Positions 24,281-33,952 of a stretch of 64,000 nt of DNA are shown in pieces. Within the stretch, counting starts at the first letter, position 1; each line of letters opens with the position of its first letter. The notes under the pieces were generated by a model. The model was given only the letters and a program-made list of their open reading frames with translations. It did no database searches and was not told the DNA's origin. The stretch comes from JAEXZL01 sp049943125. Its GTDB lineage: Bacteria > Bacillota > Clostridia > Clostridiales > Clostridiaceae. The stretch lies in NCBI RefSeq assembly GCF_049943125.1, contig NZ_CP188040.1, positions 2,356,001-2,420,000 of the forward strand, given 5' to 3'. Made by a program: the position numbers and the translations under genes.

Positions 24281-25993
24281 ATGAAAATGTCTAAAATGCT
24301 TAATTTAACCATGAGGGAAACTCCAGCTGAGGCAGAGATAGCTAGTCATCAGCTGATGCTTAGAGCAGGTCTTATGAGAAAGATGGCTTCAGGAGTATAT
24401 AATTTTATGCCCTTAGGCTTAAAGGCATTGAAAAATGTAGAAGAAATAGTAAGGGAAGAAATGAATAGCGCAGATGCTCAAGAATTTTTAGCTTCTGCTG
24501 TTATTCCAGCTGAGCTGTGGCAGGATTCTGGAAGATGGTATGCTTATGGATCAGAGCTTTTTAGATTTAAGGATAGAAATGAAAGGGAATTTTGTCTTGG
24601 ACCTACCCATGAAGAGGTGTTTACTGATATAGCAAGACAGGAAATTAAGTCCTATAAGCAATTGCCGCTGAATTTATATCAGATACAGACTAAATACAGA
24701 GATGAAAGAAGACCTAGATTTGGTGTTATGCGTTCTAGGGAATTTATAATGAAGGATGCTTACTCCTTTGATAAGGATGATGCAGGCTTAGATAAATCAT
24801 ATTTGAAGATGCAGGAGGCTTATATAAAAATATTTAACCGCTGCGGTCTTGATGTTAAATGCGTAGAAGCAGACTCTGGAGCTATTGGTGGTTCTAATTC
24901 TGCAGAGTTTATGGTGAAGTCAGAGGTGGGAGAGGATGATGTAGTATTCTGTACTTGCTGTGATTACGCTGCTAACATAGAAAAAGCCCAGAGTACTCCA
25001 GAGCTTGCTGAAAAGGAAGAGCTTCAATCTTTAGCAAATGTGGAAACTCCTAATGTAAAAACCATTGAAGAGCTGGTAGAATTTTTTAATACTACAGAAA
25101 AGAAATTTGCTAAAACCTTAATCTACAATGCAGATGGCAGAATTGTTGCTGTTATGGTGAGAGGTGACAGAGCTGTTAATGAAACAAAGGTTTCTAATGC
25201 TTTAGGAGGAGTAACTGAGCTAAATATGGCTACTCCTGAGGAAGTATTAGAGGCAACCTCTGCGCAGGTAGGTTTCGCTGGTCCAATTGGGCTTAAGGTT
25301 ACAGAGCTTTTAGTGGATACAGAAGTAGCTAACATGTATAATTTCATCGTTGGAGCAAATAAAACTGGCTATCATATATCCGGTGTAAACTACGGAAGAG
25401 ATTTTGAGGGTACCGTTGGCGACTTCAGAAATATAGAAGAAGGTGAAAAATGTCCTAAGTGTGGTGGAGCTATTACCATCTCCAGAGGTACAGAGGTTGG
25501 GCACATATTTAAGCTAGGTACTAAGTATTCAAAGGCTATGGGAGCTAACTTTATTGATGAAACAGGAGCACCTCAGCCACTGGTTATGGGTTGCTACGGT
25601 ATAGGTATAAATAGAACCTTAGCATCAGTGATTGAGCAGCATCATGATGAAAATGGAATTATATGGCCTCTTGCTATTGCACCTTATAAGGTGGCTATAG
25701 TTGTTGCTGTTTCAAAGAATGAGGAGCAGATGAAGGCTGCCGAAGAACTATATAATGAGCTGAGAATGAGAAAGATAGATGTTATTTTAGACGACAGGGA
25801 TGAAAGAGCAGGAGTTAAATTTAAAGATGCTGATCTTATTGGTACTCCAATTAGAATAACCATAGGAAAGAAGATTTCAGAAGGCATGGTTGAGTTTAAG
25901 CTTAGAAATAGTGAAGAGTTGGAAGTCATTTCTTTAGATCAGGTGTATAATAAGATAATAGAGGAATTCAAAAAAAATAACATTGAGATTTAA
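24281..25993 (+). CDS. proS: Prolyl-tRNA synthetase (bacterial type with editing domain)
   Basis: ProS charges tRNA-Pro. The 570-residue class II synthetase has motif 1 and 2 regions (LGPTHEEVFTDI, RDERRPRFGVMRSREF), an insertion (INS) editing domain between motifs 2 and 3 (about 225-400), motif 3 (GCYGIGINRTLA) and the C-terminal anticodon domain. Length matches the Bacillus enzyme. I chose the ATG at 24281, 8 nt after AGGAGG, instead of the ATG at 24275, which is only 2 nt from it. A proline T-box lies upstream. CysS follows 14 bp after the stop. Confidence 0.96.
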   Translation: MKMSKMLNLTMRETPAEAEIASHQLMLRAGLMRKMASGVYNFMPLGLKALKNVEEIVREEMNSADAQEFLASAVIPAELWQDSGRWYAYGSELFRFKDRNEREFCLGPTHEEVFTDIARQEIKSYKQLPLNLYQIQTKYRDERRPRFGVMRSREFIMKDAYSFDKDDAGLDKSYLKMQEAYIKIFNRCGLDVKCVEADSGAIGGSNSAEFMVKSEVGEDDVVFCTCCDYAANIEKAQSTPELAEKEELQSLANVETPNVKTIEELVEFFNTTEKKFAKTLIYNADGRIVAVMVRGDRAVNETKVSNALGGVTELNMATPEEVLEATSAQVGFAGPIGLKVTELLVDTEVANMYNFIVGANKTGYHISGVNYGRDFEGTVGDFRNIEEGEKCPKCGGAITISRGTEVGHIFKLGTKYSKAMGANFIDETGAPQPLVMGCYGIGINRTLASVIEQHHDENGIIWPLAIAPYKVAIVVAVSKNEEQMKAAEELYNELRMRKIDVILDDRDERAGVKFKDADLIGTPIRITIGKKISEGMVEFKLRNSEELEVISLDQVYNKIIEEFKKNNIEI

Positions 25994-26007
25994 TGGGAGG
26001 GAAGTTT

Positions 26008-27408
26008 ATGAAGGTTTTTAACACCCTTACAAGACGGAAAGAGGAATTTAAAACCCTTGTGCCCGGTGAGGTTAAAATGTATGTTTGTGGCCCCACGGTT
26101 TATGATTTATTCCATATAGGAAATGCAAGGACCTTCATTGTATTTGATACTATCAGAAGGTATTTGGAATTTAGAGGCTATAAGGTGAAGTTTGTACAAA
26201 ATTTTACTGATATAGATGATAAGATGATAAAAAGGGCAAACAACGAAGCTATAACCGTCAAGGACTTAGGGGATAAATATATAAAGGAATATTATAAGGA
26301 TGCTGATGGCTTGAGGCTTAAGAGAGCTACTATCAATCCAAGGGCTACGGAGTTTATTAAGGAGATTATTAGCTTTGTAGAGGGGCTCATAGCTAGAGGC
26401 TATGCCTATGAAGTTAATGGAGATGTATATTTTAGCACCAAGCATTTTAGTGGCTATGGAAAATTATCCGGTCAGAATATTGAAGACTTGCAGGCCGGGG
26501 CGAGGATAGATATAGATGAAAGAAAGAAGGATCCCATGGACTTTGCCGTGTGGAAGGCTCAAAAGCCTGGGGAACCGGCCTGGGAAAGCCCATGGGGAAT
26601 GGGAAGACCGGGATGGCACATAGAATGCTCCTGCATGGCGAAGAACCTCCTAGGAGAAACCATAGATATCCATGCTGGTGGTTCTGATTTAATCTTCCCC
26701 CACCATGAAAATGAAATAGCACAAAGTGAGGCTCTCACAGGGAAGTCCTTTGCAAATTACTGGATTCACTGTGCCTTCTTAAATATAAATAATCAAAAGA
26801 TGTCTAAGTCACTAAATAACTTCTTCACTGTGAGAGATATTTTAGAAAAGTACAATCCAGAGGTTTTAAGATTCTTAATGCTTTCAGGACACTATAGGAC
26901 ACAGCTTAATTTCAGTAATGAGCTATTAGATTCAGCTGCATCCTCCATGGAGAGGCTATATAATGCCCTTAATAATCTTCAACATCTTTATGATAATTCA
27001 CTCTTCACTGCTCTCAAGTCTGGAGAAGAGGCTTATATAAAGACTTTAGATGGCTACAGGAATAAGTTCATGGAAAAAATGGACGATGACTTCAACACCG
27101 CTGATGGTATTTCTGTGATATTTGACCTTGTTAAGGATATAAACACAAATATTACTGTAGAAGCCTCCAAGGAGCTTATAGAAGTTGCAATGAAGCTGAT
27201 AAGAGAATTAGGAGAGCCTTTAGGAATACTTCAGGAGGATAAGAAGGTAAATCTAGAAGAAGAAATAGAGGCCCTTATTGAAAAGAGGCAGCAGGCCAGA
27301 AAAGAAAGAAATTGGGCTTTAGCTGATGAGATAAGAGATGATCTAAAGGCAAGGGGAATAATACTTGAGGATACTCCTCAGGGCGTTAGATGGAAGAGAG
27401 AAAACTAA
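26008..27408 (+). CDS. cysS: Cysteinyl-tRNA synthetase
   Basis: CysS charges tRNA-Cys. The 466-residue class I enzyme has Cys27 in CGPTVYD, the HIGN motif (36-39), zinc ligands in CSCMA and HHENEIAQ, and KMSKS in the second half. The ATG at 26008 is 7 nt after GGGAGG; an ATG overlapping the proS stop has no site. It shares a transcript with proS and so comes under the proline T-box, which makes its expression depend partly on tRNA-Pro charging. Confidence 0.96.
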   Translation: MKVFNTLTRRKEEFKTLVPGEVKMYVCGPTVYDLFHIGNARTFIVFDTIRRYLEFRGYKVKFVQNFTDIDDKMIKRANNEAITVKDLGDKYIKEYYKDADGLRLKRATINPRATEFIKEIISFVEGLIARGYAYEVNGDVYFSTKHFSGYGKLSGQNIEDLQAGARIDIDERKKDPMDFAVWKAQKPGEPAWESPWGMGRPGWHIECSCMAKNLLGETIDIHAGGSDLIFPHHENEIAQSEALTGKSFANYWIHCAFLNINNQKMSKSLNNFFTVRDILEKYNPEVLRFLMLSGHYRTQLNFSNELLDSAASSMERLYNALNNLQHLYDNSLFTALKSGEEAYIKTLDGYRNKFMEKMDDDFNTADGISVIFDLVKDINTNITVEASKELIEVAMKLIRELGEPLGILQEDKKVNLEEEIEALIEKRQQARKERNWALADEIRDDLKARGIILEDTPQGVRWKREN

Positions 27409-27411
27409 TTA

Positions 27412-27442
27412 AAAGACTGCAGCTTGGTAAGTTGCAGTCTTT
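27412..27442. terminator. Bidirectional terminator after cysS
   Basis: AAAGACTGCAGC / GTTGCAGTCTTT with a 7-nt loop. It ends cysS and, in the other direction, the small minus-strand gene. Confidence 0.85.
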
Positions 27443-27758
27443 ATAAGTTTTCAAGGTCTTTAATTGTAGTACCCTTTAAGCCTGTGCCGTGGCTTTCTGA
27501 ATCAAAATAAGTATTTTCTAGTGAGGGATATAGATATTCTATCATTGCAAAATTTGCAATATCTACTAAGAATTCTTTGTTTCCTGTTTCTCTATATTTT
27601 TTTAATCGGATTTCTAGATTTTCCAAAGCGCTTATGAGGCCTTCCCCATAGTTTGTTTTTATTGGCCCATATTTGAAATAGCTCGTTGCCATGCGATTTT
27701 TTCTTAGTCTGTCGAACTCCTCTGAGTATTCGCTTTTTACAATCCTTTCTAATTCCAT
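27441..27758 (-). CDS. Small hypothetical protein of unknown function
   Basis: This 105-residue charged protein has no motif I can name. The central part (RLKKYRETGNKEFLVDIANFAMIEYLYP, about 50-77) resembles small proteins I have seen in phage and plasmid-type settings, which would fit a recently gained gene, but there is no other sign of an element here. AAGGAGG lies 11 nt before the ATG, so the gene is probably real. Its start faces the rpsD leader region. Confidence 0.55.
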   Translation of the reverse strand: MELERIVKSEYSEEFDRLRKNRMATSYFKYGPIKTNYGEGLISALENLEIRLKKYRETGNKEFLVDIANFAMIEYLYPSLENTYFDSESHGTGLKGTTIKDLENL

Positions 27759-27928
27759 AATAGCCTCGCCTCCTTATATATAATATATCATCTTTTCTCT
27801 TCTCAGAAATTATTTTTCATATAAGAACAAGAAAAAGTAAAAAAGAGTAAACGGGAGTATTTTATAGAAAAATGGAGGTATATACTGATAGTCTTGAAAT
27901 ATTGATATAAATGATAATTTTTTACTGA

Positions 27929-27943
27929 TGAAAATCATTTTCA
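27929..27943 (+). promoter_or_regulatory. Fur-family 7-1-7 box (Zur/Fur/PerR type) upstream of rpsD
   Basis: TGAAAATCATTTTCA is a perfect 7-1-7 inverted repeat, differing from the Fur form TGATAATNATTATCA by one base per half. An exact TGATAAT half-site lies 11 bp upstream (27912-27918). The box overlaps the presumed -35 of rpsD. Confidence 0.65.
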
Positions 27944-27966
27944 ATAATAAAAATTTGTGATATTAT
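27938..27966 (+). promoter_or_regulatory. Putative sigma-A promoter of rpsD
   Basis: TTTTCA, 17-nt spacer, TATTAT; about 50 bp before the start codon. The -35 is weak and lies within the 7-1-7 box. Confidence 0.5.
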
Positions 27967-28018
27967 AACTAAAGGCATAATAATACCGCGGCAAATTCAT
28001 ATCATATGGAGGTTTATT

Positions 28019-28621
28019 ATGGCAAAGATGATGGGACCGAGATTTAAACAATGTAGAAGACTCGGTTTAAATGTAATTGGACATCCTAAGGCGATGGACA
28101 GAGCAAGCAAGGGAACAGCAAGAAACGATAAGAAGCTATCTGACTATGGAACTCAGCTTCTTGAAAAGCAGAGACTTAGAGCTTATTATGGCGTAATGGA
28201 AAGACAGTTCAAGTCTTATGTACAAAAGGCTATAAAGAGCAAGGATATCAGTGGTGATGTTTTACTATTCACTCTAGAATCAAGATTAGATAATCTTGTT
28301 TATAGAATGGGCGTAGCATCTTCTATCAGACAGGCAAGACAGATGGTTAACCATGGTCATATCTTAGTAAATGGCCAGAAGGTAGATATTCCATCCTATA
28401 TTGTTAAGGTAGGAGATAAGGTTACACTTAAAGAAGCTTCTAGAAAGAATCCTATTTTTGAGGATAACTTTATTAATAGACCAGGCTTTAATGTTCCTTA
28501 TCTAGAACTTGATGAGGAAAATTATTCTGCTGTTTATACTAGGCTTCCTAAGAGAGAAGAGCTACCTATTGAAATCAATGAGCAGCTAGTAATTGAGTTC
28601 TATTCTAAGCTTGTAAAATAA
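28019..28621 (+). CDS. rpsD: 30S ribosomal protein S4, zinc-ligand-free form
   Basis: S4 starts 30S assembly by binding 16S rRNA. The 200 residues have the S4 N-terminal region and the S4 RNA-binding motif (SRLDNLVYRMG ... RQARQMVNHGHILVNGQKVDIPSY, about 90-130). Zinc-binding S4 proteins have four cysteines in the first 35 residues; this one has only Cys12. Clostridia usually carry a cysteine-type S4 in the alpha operon, so this stand-alone gene is probably a second, zinc-independent copy. It is monocistronic, ends at a strong terminator and has a Fur-family box over its promoter, which suggests induction when zinc or iron is short. Confidence 0.9.
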   Translation: MAKMMGPRFKQCRRLGLNVIGHPKAMDRASKGTARNDKKLSDYGTQLLEKQRLRAYYGVMERQFKSYVQKAIKSKDISGDVLLFTLESRLDNLVYRMGVASSIRQARQMVNHGHILVNGQKVDIPSYIVKVGDKVTLKEASRKNPIFEDNFINRPGFNVPYLELDEENYSAVYTRLPKREELPIEINEQLVIEFYSKLVK

Positions 28622-28651
28622 TTCTGTTTCGCTTATAAACTATAAAATAAT

Positions 28652-28696
28652 AAAAAGCAGGGCAATGAGAATGTAAATTCATTGCCCTGCTTTTTT
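28652..28696 (+). terminator. Intrinsic terminator of rpsD
   Basis: AAAAGCAGGGCAATGA / TCATTGCCCTGCTTTT with T-run, a 16-bp perfect stem. Confidence 0.92.
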
Positions 28697-28885
28697 GCTT
28701 TACTGATTAACTGATTTTACATAATAATATCCAATTTATCACTAAATTACAATATACTGTTTTTATATGAAAAAACATTTTGTGTTAATATAATATTAAT
28801 TTAAGTATACTATATTCTGTTATATAAATTTATGCTTTGTGAGCAGCATATAGTAGAAAATCATTGCTTATTGGAGAAAGTGTCT

Positions 28886-31084
28886 ATGAGTAAAAGAAAA
28901 ATTAGAAAAAGAATGATTTCTAAAAATCGACTTCCCATTATTTTATTTGGTATTGTTCTAGTGTTTGCTGTTTTAAGCTTTAGATTGTTTTATTTAATGC
29001 TTATTAAGGGTGATGAATATGCAGCCATGTCGGAGGCACAATGGACTAGCACCCTGTTCATTGATGGAAAACGGGGCAGGATATTAGATTCAAATTATAA
29101 TGAGTTTGCTGTTAGTGGTGAGGTTTATAGAGTGGACCTGGATCTAACCTCTATAAGAAGCTATATTGAGAATCATAATAAAAAAAGTGACAATAAGCTT
29201 TCCATAGAAACCTTAGCTGAGGAGCTAGGGAAAATATTAGATATGAGTCCTGAAAAGGTGATGGCAAAGCTAGAAAGCAAGCTGGAAAACGGAATGTATG
29301 CTACCTCTGCTTCTTTGATAAGGCAGATAGATAAGGATAAGGCTGATAGGATAAAAGAATTAGGTATTACAGGAATAATTATTTCTGAGGATACCTTAAG
29401 ATATTACATTAATGATAGCTTGCTATCCCATGTTATAGGGGTTACAGATAGTGATGGAAATGGATTAACAGGTCTTGAATATTTATATAATGATATCCTT
29501 CAGGGGACTCCCGGGGTTAGGATTGCAGAGGTGGATAACTATAACTCTCAGCTTCCTTATACCACCGCTGAATATACTGATCCTATTGATGGCAAGGATC
29601 TAGTCCTCACCATTGATGAAAATATACAGTATATAGCTGAAAAAGCGGCTGAAACAGCCTTGGAAAAGAATAAAGCTAATGCCGTAACCATTACGGTTAT
29701 GAATCCAAACAATGGAGAAATATTAGCTGTGGTGAATAAACCTGATTATGATTTGAACAATCCAAGAGATGGAGCAGAAAGCTATGAAGAGCTGCAAAAG
29801 ATCTGGAGAAATAGAGCTGTCAGTGATGCCTTTGAGCCAGGATCTGTGTTTAAGGTAATCACTGCGGTGGCGGCATTAGAAGAAGGGTTGGTCAGTGATA
29901 ATACTATCTTCTACTGCAGCGGAAGAAATAAGATTAATGGGACAACCATTAACTGCTGGAAACCACAAGGACACGGTACTCAGAGCTTTTCTGATATTAT
30001 TAAAAATTCTTGTAATAGTGGTTTTATTCAGCTTGGCCAACTAATTGGTAAGGAGACCCTGTATGAGTATATTAAGCTGTTAGGCTTTGGAGAGTATACA
30101 GGCATTGATTTGCCTGGTGAAGGTACTGGAGTAATAATGGATTTAGAGAACATTACTGAAATTGATCTCGCTACAATATCCTTTGGTCAGACAAATTCCA
30201 CTACTACAATGCAATATATGGCTGCCTTTAATGCTATTGCTAATGGAGGAACCTGGATAACACCACATGTATTAAAGGAGGTTATCCATACTGATGAAAA
30301 TAACATACTGATAGTGGATGATGTCTATAGTAAAGGGATAAAGAAAAAAGTTCTCAGTGAAGAAAGTACTGGATTACTGAGGAGCTACTTGGAAAGAGTT
30401 GTAACAGAAGGCTCTGGTACTGGTGCAAGAATTGAAGGGTACCATATTGCTGGCAAAACTGGAACTGCTCAAAAGGTTATAGATGGTAAATATGCTGAGG
30501 GTAAGTATGTTTCTACCTTTGTGGGTATGACTCCCGTTGATAATCCTGAGCTTACTATAATGGTGACAATAGATGAACCCAGTGCTGGTCCTTATTATGC
30601 CGGTGAAGTTGCAGCGCCAGTAGCCAATGAGGTTCTTAATAATATATTTAACTATCTAACTCTTAAGTCTGGGGAAGATGGAGATGGCTTTGGTGATAAC
30701 CTATTAAAAGAGGTTGTTATCCCTGAGATTAGGGGGATGAAAAAAGAAGAAGCTCTCGAAAATCTTAAAAAAGAAGGTCTAAATAGTACCTTTAAAGGAG
30801 ATGGTAATATCGTTTCATCTATCAGCCCTGTGCCAGGTAATTCTGTTAAGAAAGGTACAGAAATAGTAATTACTTTGGGGACTTCTGCAGATAATAAGGA
30901 TGTGGTAGTTCCGAATTTATCTGGTTATAGCAAGCAAGCAGCAAAAGAGTTAATTGAAAAGATAGGGCTTAAGGCAGAGTTTTCAGGAGAGGGAATGGTA
31001 ATAAAGCAAAGTATAACTGTTAATGAATATGTAGAAAGTGGAACTACTATTAAGCTTACTTTAGATTATATAGTAGAGGATTAG
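28886..31084 (+). CDS. Class B penicillin-binding protein with two PASTA domains (SpoVD/FtsI-like)
   Basis: The 732-residue protein has a basic start, one membrane anchor (PIILFGIVLVFAVLSF), a dimerisation domain beginning GKRGRILDSN, and a transpeptidase domain with SxxK (PGSVFK), SCNSG (SxN) and KTGTAQ. Two PASTA domains close the chain (about 613-730). It cross-links peptidoglycan on the outer face of the membrane. PASTA-bearing class B proteins include SpoVD (spore cortex) and cell division PBP2B; the gene is outside the division cluster, so I leave the symbol blank. I chose the ATG at 28886 with GGAG upstream rather than 28832. Confidence 0.88.
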   Translation: MSKRKIRKRMISKNRLPIILFGIVLVFAVLSFRLFYLMLIKGDEYAAMSEAQWTSTLFIDGKRGRILDSNYNEFAVSGEVYRVDLDLTSIRSYIENHNKKSDNKLSIETLAEELGKILDMSPEKVMAKLESKLENGMYATSASLIRQIDKDKADRIKELGITGIIISEDTLRYYINDSLLSHVIGVTDSDGNGLTGLEYLYNDILQGTPGVRIAEVDNYNSQLPYTTAEYTDPIDGKDLVLTIDENIQYIAEKAAETALEKNKANAVTITVMNPNNGEILAVVNKPDYDLNNPRDGAESYEELQKIWRNRAVSDAFEPGSVFKVITAVAALEEGLVSDNTIFYCSGRNKINGTTINCWKPQGHGTQSFSDIIKNSCNSGFIQLGQLIGKETLYEYIKLLGFGEYTGIDLPGEGTGVIMDLENITEIDLATISFGQTNSTTTMQYMAAFNAIANGGTWITPHVLKEVIHTDENNILIVDDVYSKGIKKKVLSEESTGLLRSYLERVVTEGSGTGARIEGYHIAGKTGTAQKVIDGKYAEGKYVSTFVGMTPVDNPELTIMVTIDEPSAGPYYAGEVAAPVANEVLNNIFNYLTLKSGEDGDGFGDNLLKEVVIPEIRGMKKEEALENLKKEGLNSTFKGDGNIVSSISPVPGNSVKKGTEIVITLGTSADNKDVVVPNLSGYSKQAAKELIEKIGLKAEFSGEGMVIKQSITVNEYVESGTTIKLTLDYIVED

Positions 31085-31119
31085 TTGTTACACATAAATA
31101 ATAATATAAGGAGTTATAT

Positions 31120-33687
31120 ATGACGCAGAAAAAGAAGAATGGTCCTAAAAATAAAAAGAAGAGGACTAAAAAGAAGAGTGTTTTTAGAATTATATTGATT
31201 ACTTTTTTATTCATTACTGTATCGGCTATCATAGGTGCTGGAGGTTATGTATATTCTGTTATTAAATCTGCTCCTGAATTGGATGTAGATGCTATATTAA
31301 ACTTAGAACAAATTTCCATGGTGTATGATGATAATGAGGAGTTCATGGATAATGTTCCATCGAGAATTCAAAGGATTTATGTGGATATAAATGAGATGCC
31401 TCAGTTCCTTAAGGATGCCTTCGTGGCTATTGAGGATGAGCGATTTGAAACACATAATGGTATAGATATAAGAAGGCTTATAGGTGTGGTGCTTAAGGAT
31501 ATTAAGGTTAAGCTCACGGGCAGGGGAGCTCTTCAGGGAGCTTCTACAATAACCCAGCAGTTAATAAAAAATACTATGCTCACTAATGACGTGAAGATTT
31601 CTAGAAAAATCACAGAAATATATTTAGCTATAAATTTGGAGAAGCAGCTTACAAAACCACAAATTTTAGAGGCTTATCTTAATACCATTCCTTTAGGAGG
31701 AACTACCTATGGAGTAGAAGCTGGCTCTCACTACTACTTTAACAAAGGAGTGAAGGATCTTACGCTCATTGAAGCTGCTTATCTTGCAGGAGTTACTCAG
31801 AGTCCCCATGGATATAATGCTTTCATAGAGGAAAATGTTCAGGATCCTAGCCGTTATATTAGTAGAACTAAAACAGTTCTTTCAATGATGCTTGATAATG
31901 AAAAGCTCACTCAGGAGGAGTTCGATGGGGCTATGGCCGAGCTTGATGCTGGGAAGTTACAGGAGAGCTTTGTTTGGTCTGATGGAGGAAATAATATTAT
32001 CAGTAACAAGCTGAATTATGAGTGGTTTACAAGACCTGTGATAGAGCAGGTAAAGGAAGATCTAATGAATGAATATAATTACACTGAAGAAGAGGCTGCT
32101 AATCTTCTTGAAAAAGGTGGTTTGAAGATTTATTCCACCATGGATAGAGAGCTGCAGAATTATACCCAGGAAGCTCTTGATAATGATTCTATATTAAATT
32201 CAATTAGTAAAGCAGATGAAAATGGTGTTAAACAGCCTCAGGCTTCAGCAGTGATAATGGATTATAAAACAGGAGAGGTAAAGGTTATGGTAGGAGGAAG
32301 AGGTGACCAGCCTGCTTTGTCCTATAATAGAGCTTATGATTCAGATAAGTTTAGCAGAGCAACAGGTTCTGCTATAAAACCACTTACGGTATATGCTCCA
32401 GCTATAGATTCTAGATTTGCCACTGCTGCTAAGGTTTATGAGGATAGTCCTTTAAGAGGAAGTCTTCTTTCAGAGTATGGAGGCAGTTTAAAGAACTCTC
32501 CTAATAATTATAGTGGTTATATTACTATGAGAGAAGCTGTAAGGCGCTCAGTGAATATCTATGCTGTTAAGCTGGTATATAACATGGGCAAGGGAGTAAG
32601 TGCTTCTTATGCAGAGAAGTTTGGAATAGATATGAAAAATGAAAAAGGGAATTTAGCCTCCCTAGCTTTAGGAGAATTTAGTGGCTCCACCACCTACCAG
32701 ATGGCAGCAGCCTATGGAACCTTTGGTAATAATGGTGTGTATACAGCTCCAAGGCTATATACTAAGGTTGTGGATAAGGATGGTAAGGTCATATTAAAAA
32801 GTAAGATTGAAGATAAAACCGTGATATCCCCTCAGGCTGCTTATATTACATATAATTTATTAAAAGGACCTCTCACATATACAGCTACCAACGTAAGCCT
32901 TGGTTCTATGCCTGCTGCAGGTAAAACTGGAACCTCCTCTGGCAATAAGAATTATTGGTTTGCTGGACTTACACCACACTACTCCGCTGCAGTATGGGTT
33001 GGCACAGATTTAAATGAAGCTATAGATAATTATAGCAGTAATAAGGCTTCAGGCCTTTGGTCCAAGATAATGTCTAAGGCAAATGAAGGATTATCCACCA
33101 CTGATATTAAAAGTCCTAGTGGAATTGTTTCTGCACAGGTGTGTAGTGTCTCTGGACTTCTTCCCACGGAGCTTTGTAGAAAAGGTCATGCAGGAAGGAG
33201 CTGTGTAGTAACTGAATATTTTGTTTCAGGTACTGTACCTAAGGCCTTGTGCGATCTTCATGTGGAGGCGGAAGTAAATTCTAAAAATGGATTATTAGCA
33301 ACGGAAAACACTCCTGATAATTTAAGGGTGAAGAAGATATTTATAGTAAGAGATTATACACCTTCTGTAACCTTAGGTGATTCAAAATATGTGCTTCCTA
33401 CAAAAATGGATGATACTAAGCCAGAACCGGTGAAGGATGAAGATAAGGATACTGACAAGGATAAAGCCCCAGATAAAGACGCGGATAAAAAACCGGATAA
33501 AAACCCAGACAAAGAAAATGATAAAGAAAATGATAAAGATAAAAATGAATCTAACACGGATAAGAATACCAATACAAATGAATCAGAGCAGGATAAAAAC
33601 ACCAATGGCGATGAGACGGGTAATCAGTCAGGTAATAATGTAGATGGGATTATTGAGGATATGGAAAATATAATAGATAGTGACTAA
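31120..33687 (+). CDS. Class A penicillin-binding protein (PBP1A family), copy 1
   Basis: This bifunctional wall synthase has 855 residues: a Lys-rich cytoplasmic start, a membrane helix (about 25-50), a GT51 glycosyltransferase domain with EDERFETHNG and GASTITQQLIKN, and a transpeptidase domain with SAIK (SxxK), SVN and KTGTSS. A four-cysteine segment follows (CSVSG, LC, SC, LC), then a long Asp/Lys/Asn-rich low-complexity tail (about 765-855). AAGGAG precedes the ATG. It lies 35 bp after the class B gene, so the two are probably co-transcribed. Confidence 0.92.
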   Translation: MTQKKKNGPKNKKKRTKKKSVFRIILITFLFITVSAIIGAGGYVYSVIKSAPELDVDAILNLEQISMVYDDNEEFMDNVPSRIQRIYVDINEMPQFLKDAFVAIEDERFETHNGIDIRRLIGVVLKDIKVKLTGRGALQGASTITQQLIKNTMLTNDVKISRKITEIYLAINLEKQLTKPQILEAYLNTIPLGGTTYGVEAGSHYYFNKGVKDLTLIEAAYLAGVTQSPHGYNAFIEENVQDPSRYISRTKTVLSMMLDNEKLTQEEFDGAMAELDAGKLQESFVWSDGGNNIISNKLNYEWFTRPVIEQVKEDLMNEYNYTEEEAANLLEKGGLKIYSTMDRELQNYTQEALDNDSILNSISKADENGVKQPQASAVIMDYKTGEVKVMVGGRGDQPALSYNRAYDSDKFSRATGSAIKPLTVYAPAIDSRFATAAKVYEDSPLRGSLLSEYGGSLKNSPNNYSGYITMREAVRRSVNIYAVKLVYNMGKGVSASYAEKFGIDMKNEKGNLASLALGEFSGSTTYQMAAAYGTFGNNGVYTAPRLYTKVVDKDGKVILKSKIEDKTVISPQAAYITYNLLKGPLTYTATNVSLGSMPAAGKTGTSSGNKNYWFAGLTPHYSAAVWVGTDLNEAIDNYSSNKASGLWSKIMSKANEGLSTTDIKSPSGIVSAQVCSVSGLLPTELCRKGHAGRSCVVTEYFVSGTVPKALCDLHVEAEVNSKNGLLATENTPDNLRVKKIFIVRDYTPSVTLGDSKYVLPTKMDDTKPEPVKDEDKDTDKDKAPDKDADKKPDKNPDKENDKENDKDKNESNTDKNTNTNESEQDKNTNGDETGNQSGNNVDGIIEDMENIIDSD

Positions 33688-33729
33688 GGTTAATTAAATT
33701 AGCAAAGAGTTTATTTTATTTTTTTATGA

Positions 33730-33762
33730 GATAGCGTGTAAATTATACCGCTATCTTTTTTT
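33730..33762 (+). terminator. Intrinsic terminator after PBP copy 1
   Basis: GATAGCG / CGCTATC with an inner GTA/TAC pair, followed by T7. Confidence 0.85.
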
Positions 33763-33952
33763 GTGGGAAACTATCAATGATAGCTATCTGAAATAATCTT
33801 CTGATTAAGGAAAAATCTTTGTTAATAAAATTGTTCTTTACTATACGCAAATTATTTTCTTATTGTTCATTACAGGGTCAATTACTTTTTCTATACTTAA
33901 CAATATGAGGTATTGAATTATTGATAAAAAAATAGGAACAAAGGAGGCCAGT

